Shown here piece after piece: positions 17,052 to 25,784 of a stretch of 64,000 nucleotides of DNA. The notes beneath the pieces were generated by a model, which was not told the origin of the DNA, searched no databases, and saw nothing but the letters and a program-made list of their open reading frames with translations. The DNA is taken from the NCBI GenBank assembly GCA_965216135.1, contig CBDCFL010000021.1, forward strand, positions 297,279 to 361,278, given 5' to 3'. The position numbers and the translations under genes are program-made. This DNA is from CBDCFL01 sp965216135. GTDB taxonomy: Bacteria; Pseudomonadota; Alphaproteobacteria; Rhodobacterales; Rhodobacteraceae. The stretch's first letter is position 1. Each line of letters opens with the position of its first letter.

Positions 17052-18260
17052 CTAGCGCGCCTTGACGCTGGCGTCCGCCAGCGCGCGCACGGCTTTGGTC
17101 AAAGACGACAGATCGGTGCGCAGATCGGCCAGGCTCTCCTGACGGCCTGCGGACATTTCCTCTAAGATCCGCAACAGCTGCACGTCAATCGAGCGCAGGC
17201 GCATCCGGCTTTCGGCATCGACATGGGCACCGCCGGGCAGCGCGCCCTCGTCAGCCTGCTCGCGCAATATGGCGATCAGCTCGCCCTGGCCGGCGGCAAC
17301 CCGGTTAAGCGCCGCATTGTCGGTCGACGGGCCCGAATTTCCAAGACTTTCGATCATTGCCTCGACCGAGCGAGTCAGGCTGATCAGCCGCTCGTCAACG
17401 ACTGAACGGGCCACATCCTGCTGGGTGAACATCGCCTGAAGCGCGTCCATCTGCTCGGAAAAATGCTCTATCAGCACAGAAGCGGTGCCGCTGTCGGCCG
17501 ATCCGCCCTCGCCGTCGCCGTCGCCTGTTGAAAATCCCAGCCGCGTTATCGTCGAAAGCCATTCCTCAAGCTCGCGGTAGAAACGGTTTTGGCCGTGGCT
17601 GGCGAACAGCTCCAAGAGCCCCACCACCAGCGATCCGGCAAGTCCAAGCAGCGACGAGGCAAAGGCAATGCCCATGCCGCCCAGTTGCTTTTCAAGCCCG
17701 GCCATCAGGCGGCTGAAAATTTCGACGCCAGTGTCGCCTTCCTTGGGGGCAAGCGATCTGATGGTATCGACCATCGCCGGAACGGTGATGGCCAGGCCAT
17801 AGAATGTGCCCAAAAGACCTAGGAATATCAGCAGGTTGGTTATATATCGTGTAATATCGCGGGCTTCGTCGATACGTGTCGCAACTGAATCCAGGATCGA
17901 GCGCGCCGACGTGGCGTTGATGTGCATCCGCGCCCCGCGTGTGCGCAACAACGCGGCCAGGGGGGCCAGAAGCCGCGGCGCCTTGACCAGTTCATGTCCC
18001 GGGCGGTCGCCGGCGAAGCCTTCGATCCAGATGACCGAATTGACCAGCGAGACAACCTGCCAAAAGCAGGCAAACACGCCGATCACGAACACAATGCCGA
18101 TGAACCCGTTCAGATAGGGATTGGCCAGAAACACGCTCTCAACACGCGGATAGGCGATGTAGCTGCCGAAAGCGACCAGCGCCAGGCAGATCAGCATCAG
18201 CCCTATCTGGCGGAAAGGCTGGGTAAAGAACGGGTCGGCCTGTCGATCCGGCTGGTCCAT
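17052..18260 (-). CDS. MotA/TolQ/ExbB-like proton channel family protein
   Basis: 402 residues. Membrane segments appear at about 18-38, 50-72, 135-158 and 190-215, with the family core NLLIFLGLLGTFYGLAITVPA and LEKQLGGMGIAFASSLLGLAGSLVVGLLEL. The C-terminal third is soluble and helical. Together with the downstream OmpA-like protein it resembles a MotAB/ExbBD pair, in which the ion channel drives a partner anchored in peptidoglycan. It is not next to flagellar or TonB genes. Its upstream neighbour is chaC on the same strand, 57 bp away. Confidence 0.75.
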   Translation of the reverse strand: MDQPDRQADPFFTQPFRQIGLMLICLALVAFGSYIAYPRVESVFLANPYLNGFIGIVFVIGVFACFWQVVSLVNSVIWIEGFAGDRPGHELVKAPRLLAPLAALLRTRGARMHINATSARSILDSVATRIDEARDITRYITNLLIFLGLLGTFYGLAITVPAMVDTIRSLAPKEGDTGVEIFSRLMAGLEKQLGGMGIAFASSLLGLAGSLVVGLLELFASHGQNRFYRELEEWLSTITRLGFSTGDGDGEGGSADSGTASVLIEHFSEQMDALQAMFTQQDVARSVVDERLISLTRSVEAMIESLGNSGPSTDNAALNRVAAGQGELIAILREQADEGALPGGAHVDAESRMRLRSIDVQLLRILEEMSAGRQESLADLRTDLSSLTKAVRALADASVKAR

Positions 18261-18317
18261 AAAGCTTTGCCTGACCTCAAATCAGTTTTGCCGCAACGTA
18301 AGGGGCTTGTGCCGCCT

Positions 18318-18881
18318 CTACAATGGGCGATGTTCGCCGCGCTGGCCCAATATCTCGCGCACCCGATCGGCAAGCCAGACAAGATCGGGGTCGTGCAGGC
18401 CAAGTTCACCCAAATGCGCGACAGTGTTGAACAAATATTCCGAATTCGGGCCCCGCCCGCCTACGCTGCGCGCGATGATCGCGGCCTGGTTTTCCGGTGC
18501 CAACCCCCCGCAATATTGCACGTGGTTTGGGTCGATAACGAAAGTAACTGCATCCAGCGCGGTGCCTGAGCGCAGGGTGATCGGCAGGCTCATTTCCAGA
18601 TAGGCCGAGGAAATAAGCTCACGCTCGCGCAGATAGGCCAGCGTGTCACTTTCGCCGCCGCGCCTGACCCTCAGCGCCAAACCCTCGCACTGCGCGTTGG
18701 CGTCTTCGTCCAGCGCCAGCACCAGACCCGGATCGGCCTGCGTCCCGCGTTGATGGATCGAGCGCATGCAAAACGACCGCCCGTAGCCCCGCAACAGGGC
18801 AATCTCGGCTGCGTCATGGTCAAACCCCGGCTCCCACATCAGCGAGCCATAGCCGAATACCCACATTTCTTTTGCGCCCAT
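18318..18881 (-). CDS. chaC: Glutathione-specific gamma-glutamylcyclotransferase (ChaC family)
   Basis: Degrades glutathione to 5-oxoproline and Cys-Gly. The 187-residue protein has the binding-loop motif VFGYGSLMWEPGFD at about residue 7, the conserved SIHQRGTQADPGLVLAL, and a catalytic-Glu region LRERELISSAYLE. The ATG at 18881 is chosen because GGAGGA stands 8 bases before it; an ATG five codons later would also fit. It precedes the MotA/ExbB-like gene, but a functional link is not evident. Confidence 0.88.
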   Translation of the reverse strand: MGAKEMWVFGYGSLMWEPGFDHDAAEIALLRGYGRSFCMRSIHQRGTQADPGLVLALDEDANAQCEGLALRVRRGGESDTLAYLRERELISSAYLEMSLPITLRSGTALDAVTFVIDPNHVQYCGGLAPENQAAIIARSVGGRGPNSEYLFNTVAHLGELGLHDPDLVWLADRVREILGQRGEHRPL

Positions 18882-18944
18882 GCACTGGTCCTCCCGGCGG
18901 GGGCGCACTACCATCGCAAATCGGTAAAATCAAAGGCAGGATCG

Positions 18945-19946
18945 ATGCGGGCATTAATCGGCGTTGTCGTGGTCTTGGTGACGCTGTGGAGCGGCTACTG
19001 GTTCGTCGGCTCGCGCGGCGTTGAGGCAGGGCTGGCCGCCTGGATCGACGCCCGCCGTGCCGAGGGCTGGGTCGCCGAATATTCCGACATATCCACGATC
19101 GGCTATCCCAACCGGTTCGACACCACCATCAGCGACCTCGCTCTGGCCGATCCGGCCACCGGGCTGGCCTGGAACATGCCGTTTTTTCAAATCCTCACGC
19201 TGAGTTACACCCCCAACCACATCATCGCGGTTTTTCCCGGCAATCAAACGCTGGCCTCGCCCCATGAACGGCTGACCATCACCAGCGAGGTGATGCGCGG
19301 GTCGGTCATTTTCGTGCCGGACACGACATTGCAGCTGCAAAGGTCATCGTTCGAGCTTGAAGATGTGCGCATAAGCTCTTCAAAAAACTGGACAACCAGG
19401 ATCGAAGCGGGCCAACTCGCGACCCGCCAGGCGGACGGCAATACCGATGTCCACGACATTTTCTTTGAGGCCACAGGATGGATGCCCTCGGACGCACTGC
19501 TGGGGTTTCTGGACCCCGGCAATCTGCTGCCGGAAACCCTCGGCGGCACCACAATCGATCTGTCGGTCACGTTCGATGCGCCCTGGGACCGGTTCGCGCT
19601 TGAACGCCGCCGCCCGCAGCCCACAGCACTTGAACTGAAGACGCTGAGGGCCGAATGGGGCGAGCTTTTGCTTGAGGGCGCGGGCACGCTCGAAGTTGAT
19701 CGCGCCGGCTGGCCAACCGGCACCATCGACCTGCGTGCCAAGAACTGGCGCGGCATGCTCAGGATCGCGCGGCAAACCGGTGCGATCCCCGCCACCATCG
19801 CGCCCACCGTGGAAACTGCATTGGAGGTGCTCGCCTCGATGTCCGGCAATCCCGAAACCCTGGACGCGCCGCTGACGTTCCGCTCGCGCAGGATGTTTTT
19901 CGGCGGATTTCCCATCGGCCCTGCTCCGAACCTGTCGATCCGCTGA
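18945..19946 (+). CDS. DUF2125 domain-containing protein
   Basis: 333 residues starting MRALIGVVVVLVTLWSGYWF, a single N-terminal membrane anchor or uncleaved signal. The body is rich in beta strands with the DUF2125 features GFPNRF-like IGYPNRFDTTISDLAL and a terminal RRMFFGGFPIGPAP. These proteins are probably periplasmic and widespread in alphaproteobacteria, with no known activity. The stop codon overlaps the ATG of the next gene (TGATG), so the two are co-translated. Confidence 0.8.
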   Translation: MRALIGVVVVLVTLWSGYWFVGSRGVEAGLAAWIDARRAEGWVAEYSDISTIGYPNRFDTTISDLALADPATGLAWNMPFFQILTLSYTPNHIIAVFPGNQTLASPHERLTITSEVMRGSVIFVPDTTLQLQRSSFELEDVRISSSKNWTTRIEAGQLATRQADGNTDVHDIFFEATGWMPSDALLGFLDPGNLLPETLGGTTIDLSVTFDAPWDRFALERRRPQPTALELKTLRAEWGELLLEGAGTLEVDRAGWPTGTIDLRAKNWRGMLRIARQTGAIPATIAPTVETALEVLASMSGNPETLDAPLTFRSRRMFFGGFPIGPAPNLSIR

Positions 19947-21130
19947 TGGTCCTGCCGGTCCTCGACAATGCCCGCGCGCGGCGGCTGTTTCTTGACCGCC
20001 ACGGGCTGGGCACGCGGCCCGCACATCTGGGCGCGCTTTTTGATCAGCTTGCCTTTGTGCAACTGGACTCGATCAACTCCGTCGCGCGCGCCCATCACAT
20101 GATCATCCATGCGCGCCTGCCCGGCTATCGCCCCGCCGATCTGGATCGTCTGATGGTGGCCGATCGCGCGGTCTTTGAACACTGGACGCATGATGCCTCG
20201 ATCATCGCGATGAAGTTTTTCCTCTACTGGCGGCTGCGCTTTGAACGCGCGGCGGTGGACCTGCGCGCGCGTTGGGCCAAGGACCGCCGCGCCGGTTTTT
20301 CCGAAAAAATCGCTCCCGTGCTTGCGCGGATCGCGGCTGATGGACCGCTGTGTTCATCCGATGTCAGCCAGGGCGAGGCGCGCGTATCCGGCGGCTGGTG
20401 GGATTGGCACCCCTCCAAGACCGCGCTGGAATATCTGTGGCATAGCGGCCAGGTTGCGGTCTGCCACTGGCGCGGGTTTCGCAAATTCTATGATCTGACC
20501 GAGCGGGTAATTCCGGATCCGGCGCGCGCCCCGGCACCTGATACGGGCGAGATCATAGATTGGAATTGCCAGGCGGCAATCGACCGGCTGGGCTTTGCCA
20601 CGCGCGGAGAAATTGCCCGGTTTTTCGCCACCGTCACCGCAAAAGAGGCCCGCGACTGGTGCGCGCGCGAACTTGGCGCGGGGCAGCTGATCGAAATCGA
20701 GGTTGAGGCCGCCGACGGCTCAAAGCGCGCCGCCTTGGCCCGCCCCGATGTGATCGCGGCAGCCGCCAACGCGCCCGATCCGCCCGCGACTGTGCGCATC
20801 CTGTCGCCATTTGACCCGGCCCTGCGCGACCGGGCGCGCACTGCGCAGCTGTTTGGTTTTGACTACACGATCGAGGTTTTCGTGCCCGCCGCCAAACGCC
20901 AATACGGCTATTACGTCTTTCCGGTGCTTGAAGGGGACCGCCTGATCGGCCGCATTGACATGAAAGCCGACCGCAAAAGCGATTGCCTGCTTGTCACCCG
21001 GTTCTGGCCGGAAACCGGCATTGCGATGGGCAAGGGCCGCGTTGCACGGCTGGGCACTGCGGTCGACCGCTGCCGCCGTCTGGCCGGTGTGTCGCGAGCT
21101 AAATGGGCCGCGGACTGGCTGCCCGCCTAG
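19946..21130 (+). CDS. YcaQ/AlkX-like DNA glycosylase (winged-helix family)
   Basis: 394 residues. The family hallmark FVQLDSINSVARAHHMIIHAR (about 34-54) includes the QLD catalytic-type motif of YcaQ/AlkZ glycosylases, which unhook interstrand crosslinks and alkylated bases. Further marks: FEHWTHDASI, GWWDWHPSKTALEYLWHSG (winged helix), and ILSPFDPALRDRARTAQLFGFDYTIEVF near the C-terminus. It is translationally coupled to the DUF2125 gene. Predicted role is DNA crosslink or alkylation repair; the exact lesion is unknown. Confidence 0.85.
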   Translation: MVLPVLDNARARRLFLDRHGLGTRPAHLGALFDQLAFVQLDSINSVARAHHMIIHARLPGYRPADLDRLMVADRAVFEHWTHDASIIAMKFFLYWRLRFERAAVDLRARWAKDRRAGFSEKIAPVLARIAADGPLCSSDVSQGEARVSGGWWDWHPSKTALEYLWHSGQVAVCHWRGFRKFYDLTERVIPDPARAPAPDTGEIIDWNCQAAIDRLGFATRGEIARFFATVTAKEARDWCARELGAGQLIEIEVEAADGSKRAALARPDVIAAAANAPDPPATVRILSPFDPALRDRARTAQLFGFDYTIEVFVPAAKRQYGYYVFPVLEGDRLIGRIDMKADRKSDCLLVTRFWPETGIAMGKGRVARLGTAVDRCRRLAGVSRAKWAADWLPA

Positions 21131-21179
21131 CCCCTGTGGCTTTTCCTGGTGAAAATACTCAAATAAACCGCGCGCCGCT

Positions 21180-21854
21180 TTACCGGCAGTATCTGCTGCT
21201 TCGGTGAATAGCCGTATCAAGGTGAAAGTGGTCCTGATGAAACCGGTCGGCATTCGGCCCGAGCACCGTTGAAAACGGCCCGCAGGCGGTCGCGTGGATT
21301 TTGCGCAAGATCTGCCGGTCGCGGCCCGCCCGCCAGCCCCCGGCGACGCTGATCGACTGGCCATCGGCGGTGCGAAAGGCGGATATGTCGATCGCCCGCC
21401 CGCTGGCATGTTCGCTTAGCCCCGCCCCGGGCCGGTTGTTGCGGGTGCGACAGGTATAGCTGCCCGCGACCTGCAAAACCGCCACCCCGCCGCCGCGGTT
21501 TCCAATCGCCGGGATAACCCCGTTTGCCACCCAGTCCGACAGCGCCCGCGCGGTCGGACAGTCAAGCGTCGCGGGCACCGATAATTGCACGCCGTGGACC
21601 GCAGTAACGCGAACCGGGTTCAAAACCCAGCACCCCGCGATGGCACCGCGGATCGGATCGCGACGGGCACCGACGATGCCCGGAATGCCACAAAGATCGC
21701 CGGTCGGGCTTGGGCGCGCAGGTGCGGCGACAGTTATGGGCGCCACCGCCGCTGGTCGGGGCACGTCGCTGCCCGGTCGTGGCATTGGGTGGGGCGAGCG
21801 CTCCGGCGCCCCGGCCAGTGCCGTGCTTGCGGCAAAAGCGAGCGAATACAGGGC
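21180..21854 (-). pseudogene. Extensin-like family protein, 5' end cut off by an IS630 element
   Basis: The minus frame from the insertion site reads LALYSLAFAASTALAGAPER, a signal peptide, and then a full extensin-like C-terminal domain: CWVLNPVRVTAVHGVQLSVP, TLDCPTARALSDWV, YTCRTRNNRPGAGLSEHASG, AIDISAFRTADG and FHQDHFHLDTA. This fold resembles D-Ala-D-Ala/LAS metallopeptidases acting on peptidoglycan. The missing codons, IRLAR and an SD sequence, lie on the far side of the element at 22912-22945. Without the insertion the frame would be open from an ATA codon at 22927. An internal ATG at 21785 exists but follows the signal peptide, so export would be lost. Confidence 0.8.
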
Positions 21855-22911
21855 TAGAGCCTCGGATTGAATTTCTGAATCAAAGGGATTCCCACAAGGC
21901 TTGATTTGTGATTCACCATATTTGGAGGTGGATCATGGGCAAGACACTATCACTGGACCTGCGTGAGCGGGTTCTTGCGTTCATCGTAGAGGGCCATTCG
22001 TGTCACGAAGCTGCGCGGCGGTTTCGGATATCAGCGGCGAGTGCCGTGCGGATTAGGCAGCGCCGCCGACAAACGGGTTCCATCGCACCAGCCAAGCGGG
22101 GCCGACCAAAAGGCAGCAGCAGACTGGAAGTGTTTGCGGGGTTTCTCAAGACAACAGTGGATCGCAGGCCAGACATTACGATGCCGGAACTGGCCGAGGC
22201 GCTTATTCAGGAACACGATATGCGGGCCGCTCCGGCAGAGCTGTCGCGCTTCCTCAAGCACCGGCTCGGTTACACATATAAAAAAATCCTTGATTGCAAC
22301 GGAGAGGCGGCGCAAGCGGGTGCGCGCCGCGCGATACGAGTGGCGGCACCGACGCCAGCCGAGGATGCGACTTGAGCCGCACAGGTTGGTCTTTATCGAC
22401 GAAACGGCGGTGACGACCAAGCTCACGCGCCTGCGCGGGAGATCTCCCTGCGGCGCGCGTCTGGAAGCGGATGCCCCCTTCGGCCATTGGCGCACCCAGA
22501 ACCTTCATTGCAGGGCTGCGCGTTGATGAGTTGACCGCTCCCTGGCTGCTTGACGGCCCGATGAACCGTGCTGCCTTCGATGTCTATATCGAAACACAGC
22601 TCGCCCCGACGCTTCAGCCCGGTGACGTCGTGATCGCCGACAACCTGTCTTCACACAAGTCCGCATGGGCGCAGGCGTTGCTGAAGGCGCAGGGAAACTG
22701 GATGCTCTTTTTGCCACCATACAGCCCCGACCTGAACCCGATCGAGATGGCCTTCTCCAAGCTCAAAGCCCACCTGCGAAGGATGGCCGCCAGAACATTT
22801 GATGCCCTGACTGAAGCCGTGGGTGACATCTGCGATCTATTCGAACCTCAAGAGTGCGAAAACTACTTCAGAGCTGCAAACTATGTTGCAGAATAAATGT
22901 CCGTAGCTCTA
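21855..22911 (+). mobile_element. IS630-family insertion sequence in an extensin-like gene
   Basis: About 1.06 kb, flanked by the TA dinucleotides at 21855-21856 and 22910-22911, as expected for IS630/Tc1-mariner elements. The ends form an imperfect inverted repeat: left TAGAGCCTCGGATTGAATTT, right (reverse complement) TAGAGCTACGGACATTTATT. It carries one transposase gene that is broken into three frames. Joining the flanks across a single TA restores the signal peptide frame of the extensin-like gene. Confidence 0.88.
21935..22896 (+). pseudogene. IS630-family transposase in three frames
   Basis: The first frame, probably from the ATG at 21935 (MGKTLSLDLRERVLAFIVEG), encodes the HTH region and reaches LGYTYKK at 22286, where a run of seven A shifts the frame. 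The second frame carries RLVFIDETAVTTKLTRLRG (first catalytic Asp) until about 22495. The third holds VVIADNLSSHKS and LPPYSPDLNPIEMAFSKLK (second Asp and Glu) to 22896. The first shift lies in a homopolymer and could be programmed or an error; the second has no such site and suggests decay. Confidence 0.8.
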
Positions 22912-22923
22912 GACGCGCAAGTC

Positions 22924-22965
22924 TTATCTCATGCCTCCCCGCCCGGGTTCGGGCGCATCGGTGAC
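22924..22965 (-). repeat. Duplicated tail of tyrC with ribosome binding site, upstream of extensin copy 1
   Basis: Reading minus, this stretch encodes TDAPEPGRGGMR and a stop, nearly the same as the tyrC C-terminus (TDAPDFGRGGKT, stop) at 23643. Both contain the GGGGAGG ribosome binding site and then ATAAGA. It shows that the two extensin-like genes arose by a tandem duplication that included the end of tyrC. Confidence 0.7.
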
Positions 22966-23035
22966 GTGCGCCACCGCGACGCGCGGCGGTCATCATTCCC
23001 GCGTATGCGCCAAATTGGTCACCAGTGTGACTACC

Positions 23036-23646
23036 CTATCGGCAGAACCGCCCGCCGCGCCCATAGCTGTCGGTGTCAAAATGCAGGTGGTTGGCATGGG
23101 CGCGGTTGTAATTCGGCCCCAGCACCGTGCCAAACGGCCCGCAGGCACTCCGGTGCAGCGCCTGCAACTTGCGCCCGACCACACTGTCGCGCCAATCGCT
23201 CAGCACCGAGATCCTGCTGCCATCGGCCAGGGTGAACCCGCCAATATCAATCGCCTGCCCGGTGGCATGCAGAGACGGCCGCGCGCCACGGGCGTTGTTG
23301 CGCGACCGACAGCTATAATCATCGAAAACAGACATCCCCGTCACCCCGCCGCCCCGCCGCCCATGTCGTCAAATGTCGGCTTCAGCGCGCTGCGCACCCA
23401 GGTATTCAGCGCCCGCGCGGTGCGGCAATCCATGATCGCCGGTCGCGATAAGTTGACGCCGAGGACCTGATGAACCTCAACCGGGTTACGCAATCCACAG
23501 CGCCCGCCAGCCTCGGAAATCGCCGCCAGATGCTTGCCGGTAATGCCGCTGCTGCACACCCGGCCCACCGCGCCGCCGGAGCGATCGCTCTCGGCGCAGG
23601 TTGCAAGAATAACCAGCGAAATCAGGGCCAAAAGGGCGTTTCTTAT
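23036..23646 (-). pseudogene. Extensin-like family protein, second copy, with a frameshift
   Basis: From the ATA at 23646-23644 the frame reads IRNALLALISLVILATCAES, a signal or lipoprotein-type leader, then GRCGLRNPVEVHQVLGVNL and MDCRTARALNTWV. It stops at a TGA at 23343-23341 in a GGGGCGGCGGGG run; the remainder continues in the next frame (DDYSCRSRNNARGARPSLHA, AIDIGGFTLADG, ANHLHFDTDSYG) to 23036. The parts align end to end with copy 1. The GTG that overlaps the TGA could in theory restart translation. The first canonical start is a TTG at 23631, which removes the positively charged leader. It overlaps the tyrC stop (ATAA). Confidence 0.75.
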
Positions 23647-24560
23647 GTCTTGCCTCCCCGCCCGAAATCGGGCGCATCGGTGTCTTGCCCCGCCTCGATA
23701 ATACCACGCCGGATCGCCCGTGTCCTAGTAAAATAGTCGAACAGCTGGTCGCCGTCGCCGGTTCTAATCGCCCGCTGCAGCGCGAACAATTCTTCGGTGA
23801 AGCGGCCCAGAATTTCCAGCGTGGCGTCCTTGTTACTCAAAAACACATCGCGCCACATGGTCGGATCGCTCGCGGCAATCCGGGTGAAATCACGAAACCC
23901 GGCGGCGGAATATTTGATCACTTCGGTGTCGGTCACCCGGCGCAGATCATCGGCCACGCCCACCATGGTGTAAGCGATCAGATGCGGCGCGTGGGATGTC
24001 ACCGCCAGCGCCAGATCGTGGTGATCGGCGTCCATCTCATCGACAAGGGCACCGATGGCTTCCCAGAATTTGCGCAGGCGGGCCAAAGCGGCAGGATCGG
24101 TGTCCGCATCCGTAATCAACAAGCACCAGCGGTTTTCGAACAATTCGGCAAAGCCCGATTGCGGACCGGAATGTTCGGTCCCGGCCAGCGGATGGCCGGG
24201 GATAAAGTGGACGCCCTTGGGCACATGCGGGGCCACAGCCGCGATCACCGCGACCTTGACCGAGCCCACGTCGGTTACGGTTGCACCCGGTTTCAGATGC
24301 GGCGCGATCTCTGCGGCGACCGCGCCCATCACCCCCACCGGCACCGCCAGCACCACCAGATCGGCGCCCCTGACCGCGCCCTCAATCGTTTCGCTCACAC
24401 GATCAACCAGCCCAAGTGCCGCCGCCGCCGCACGGGTCTCTGCGGATTTCGCGGTGCCGGTGATCTCACCGGCCAGACCACCGCGCTTCATCGCCAGACC
24501 CATGGACCCCGCGATCAGGCCCAGCCCGATAAGCGCCACACGGTCATAAATCACGCTCAT
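23643..24560 (-). CDS. tyrC: Prephenate/arogenate dehydrogenase (cyclohexadienyl dehydrogenase)
   Basis: Oxidatively decarboxylates prephenate or arogenate in tyrosine synthesis. 305 residues. The NAD(P)-binding loop VALIGLGLIAGSMGLAM is at 8-24; TDVGSVKVAVI, the catalytic-His region FIPGHPLAGTEHSGPQSGF, and DHHDLALAVTSHAPHLIAY are present. The gene follows hisC by 2 bp and its TAA overlaps the apparent ATA start of the second extensin-like gene. The name tyrA is also used for this enzyme; specificity for prephenate versus arogenate cannot be read from the sequence. Confidence 0.92.
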   Translation of the reverse strand: MSVIYDRVALIGLGLIAGSMGLAMKRGGLAGEITGTAKSAETRAAAAALGLVDRVSETIEGAVRGADLVVLAVPVGVMGAVAAEIAPHLKPGATVTDVGSVKVAVIAAVAPHVPKGVHFIPGHPLAGTEHSGPQSGFAELFENRWCLLITDADTDPAALARLRKFWEAIGALVDEMDADHHDLALAVTSHAPHLIAYTMVGVADDLRRVTDTEVIKYSAAGFRDFTRIAASDPTMWRDVFLSNKDATLEILGRFTEELFALQRAIRTGDGDQLFDYFTRTRAIRRGIIEAGQDTDAPDFGRGGKT

Positions 24561-24562
24561 GG

Positions 24563-25645
24563 TCAGGCCCCTTTGAATTCTCTAATCGCCGCCAGAACCC
24601 GCCGACAACCCGCTTCGTCGCCTACGGTCATGCGCAGACAATGGCCCAGACCATAGCCTGCCACGCTGCGCACGAGAATTCCTGCCTCGCGAAGATGCGC
24701 GTCACACCGCGCCGCCTCGTCATCATCGCCAAATCGCGCCAGGATGAAATTGGCGCGGCTTTCGTCTGACGGCACGCCCAGCCGGGCAAGTTCGCCCGCC
24801 AACCATCGCCGCATCCTCGCGTTTTCGGTGCGGCACATCTCGACCCATCCGGTATCGCACACCGCCGCCTCGGCGGTGACCAGTTGCGCCGAAGACAGGT
24901 TGAACGGCTGGCGAATACGGTTCGCCACATCAATGATCGGCGCAGGCCCATAGCCCCAGCCGATACGCAGGCCCCCCAGCCCGTATATCTTGGAAAACGT
25001 CCGCGTCATCACCACGTTATCGCGCGTTTGCGCCAGCGCCGCGCCGCCGTCGAAACCGTCCACATATTCAGTGTAAGCGCCGTCATGGACCAGCAAAACG
25101 CCCGCAGGCAGGCCATCGGCAAGGCGCGCAACCTCGGCCAGCGGGATCATCGTGCCGGTAGGATTGCCCGGATTGGCGATGAACACGATCCGCGTCCGCT
25201 CCGTGCAGGCCGCCAGGATCGCGTCCACATCCACCACCCGCATCCGCTCGGCTACCTTGACCGGCGTGGCCCCAACCGCATGGGCCAGCAGCGGATACAT
25301 CGAAAACCCGTGTTCGGTATAGATCACCTCATCGCCCGGCCCGGCGTAGGACTGGGCGACAAATTGCAAAACCTCATCCGATCCCGCCCCGCAGATGATG
25401 CGCGCCCCGTCCAGCCCGTGCACATCGGCGATGGCCGCGCGCAGGCTGGCATGGTCGGTGCCCGGATAACGGTTAAGCCCCTGCGCAGCACCCGCAAATG
25501 CTGCTTTGGCCGCATCCGAACAGCCCAGCGGGTTTTCGTTCGATGACAGTTTCAGCACATCTGCGCGCCCGGCCAGCCGGGATTTGCCGCCCTGGTAGGG
25601 GCGGATGTCTAATATACCGGGCTGTGGTTCGATCACGCTCCGCAT
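24563..25645 (-). CDS. hisC: Histidinol-phosphate aminotransferase (class I/II PLP enzyme)
   Basis: 360 residues. LSSNENPLGCSDAAK at about 31, the PLP-contact NPGNPTGTMIPLAEV, the Schiff-base lysine in TRTFSKIYGLGGLRIGWGYG, and a C-terminal SVAGYGLGHCLRMTVG. In many alphaproteobacteria this enzyme also transaminates aromatic keto acids, which fits its place directly upstream of tyrC in the same operon. It diverges from the gene at 25785 across 139 bp. Confidence 0.92.
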   Translation of the reverse strand: MRSVIEPQPGILDIRPYQGGKSRLAGRADVLKLSSNENPLGCSDAAKAAFAGAAQGLNRYPGTDHASLRAAIADVHGLDGARIICGAGSDEVLQFVAQSYAGPGDEVIYTEHGFSMYPLLAHAVGATPVKVAERMRVVDVDAILAACTERTRIVFIANPGNPTGTMIPLAEVARLADGLPAGVLLVHDGAYTEYVDGFDGGAALAQTRDNVVMTRTFSKIYGLGGLRIGWGYGPAPIIDVANRIRQPFNLSSAQLVTAEAAVCDTGWVEMCRTENARMRRWLAGELARLGVPSDESRANFILARFGDDDEAARCDAHLREAGILVRSVAGYGLGHCLRMTVGDEAGCRRVLAAIREFKGA

Positions 25646-25784
25646 CGACGGCGATCCCTAAAGTCCGGTTTCTCTTAGCCGCCCCCCTGTGCCAAGGCCA
25701 GATGGAATTGCGCCAGGCTTGACCGGATCCTGACAAGCGTGGGACAGTTTCGGAACCATTTGTTTTCAGACAGGATTTGGACCC

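Noticed and set aside
14598..18260. Zorya-type anti-phage defence
   Set aside because: Only a MotA/OmpA-like pair is present. No ZorC, ZorD or ZorE homologue lies nearby, and the coiled coil is in the wrong partner.
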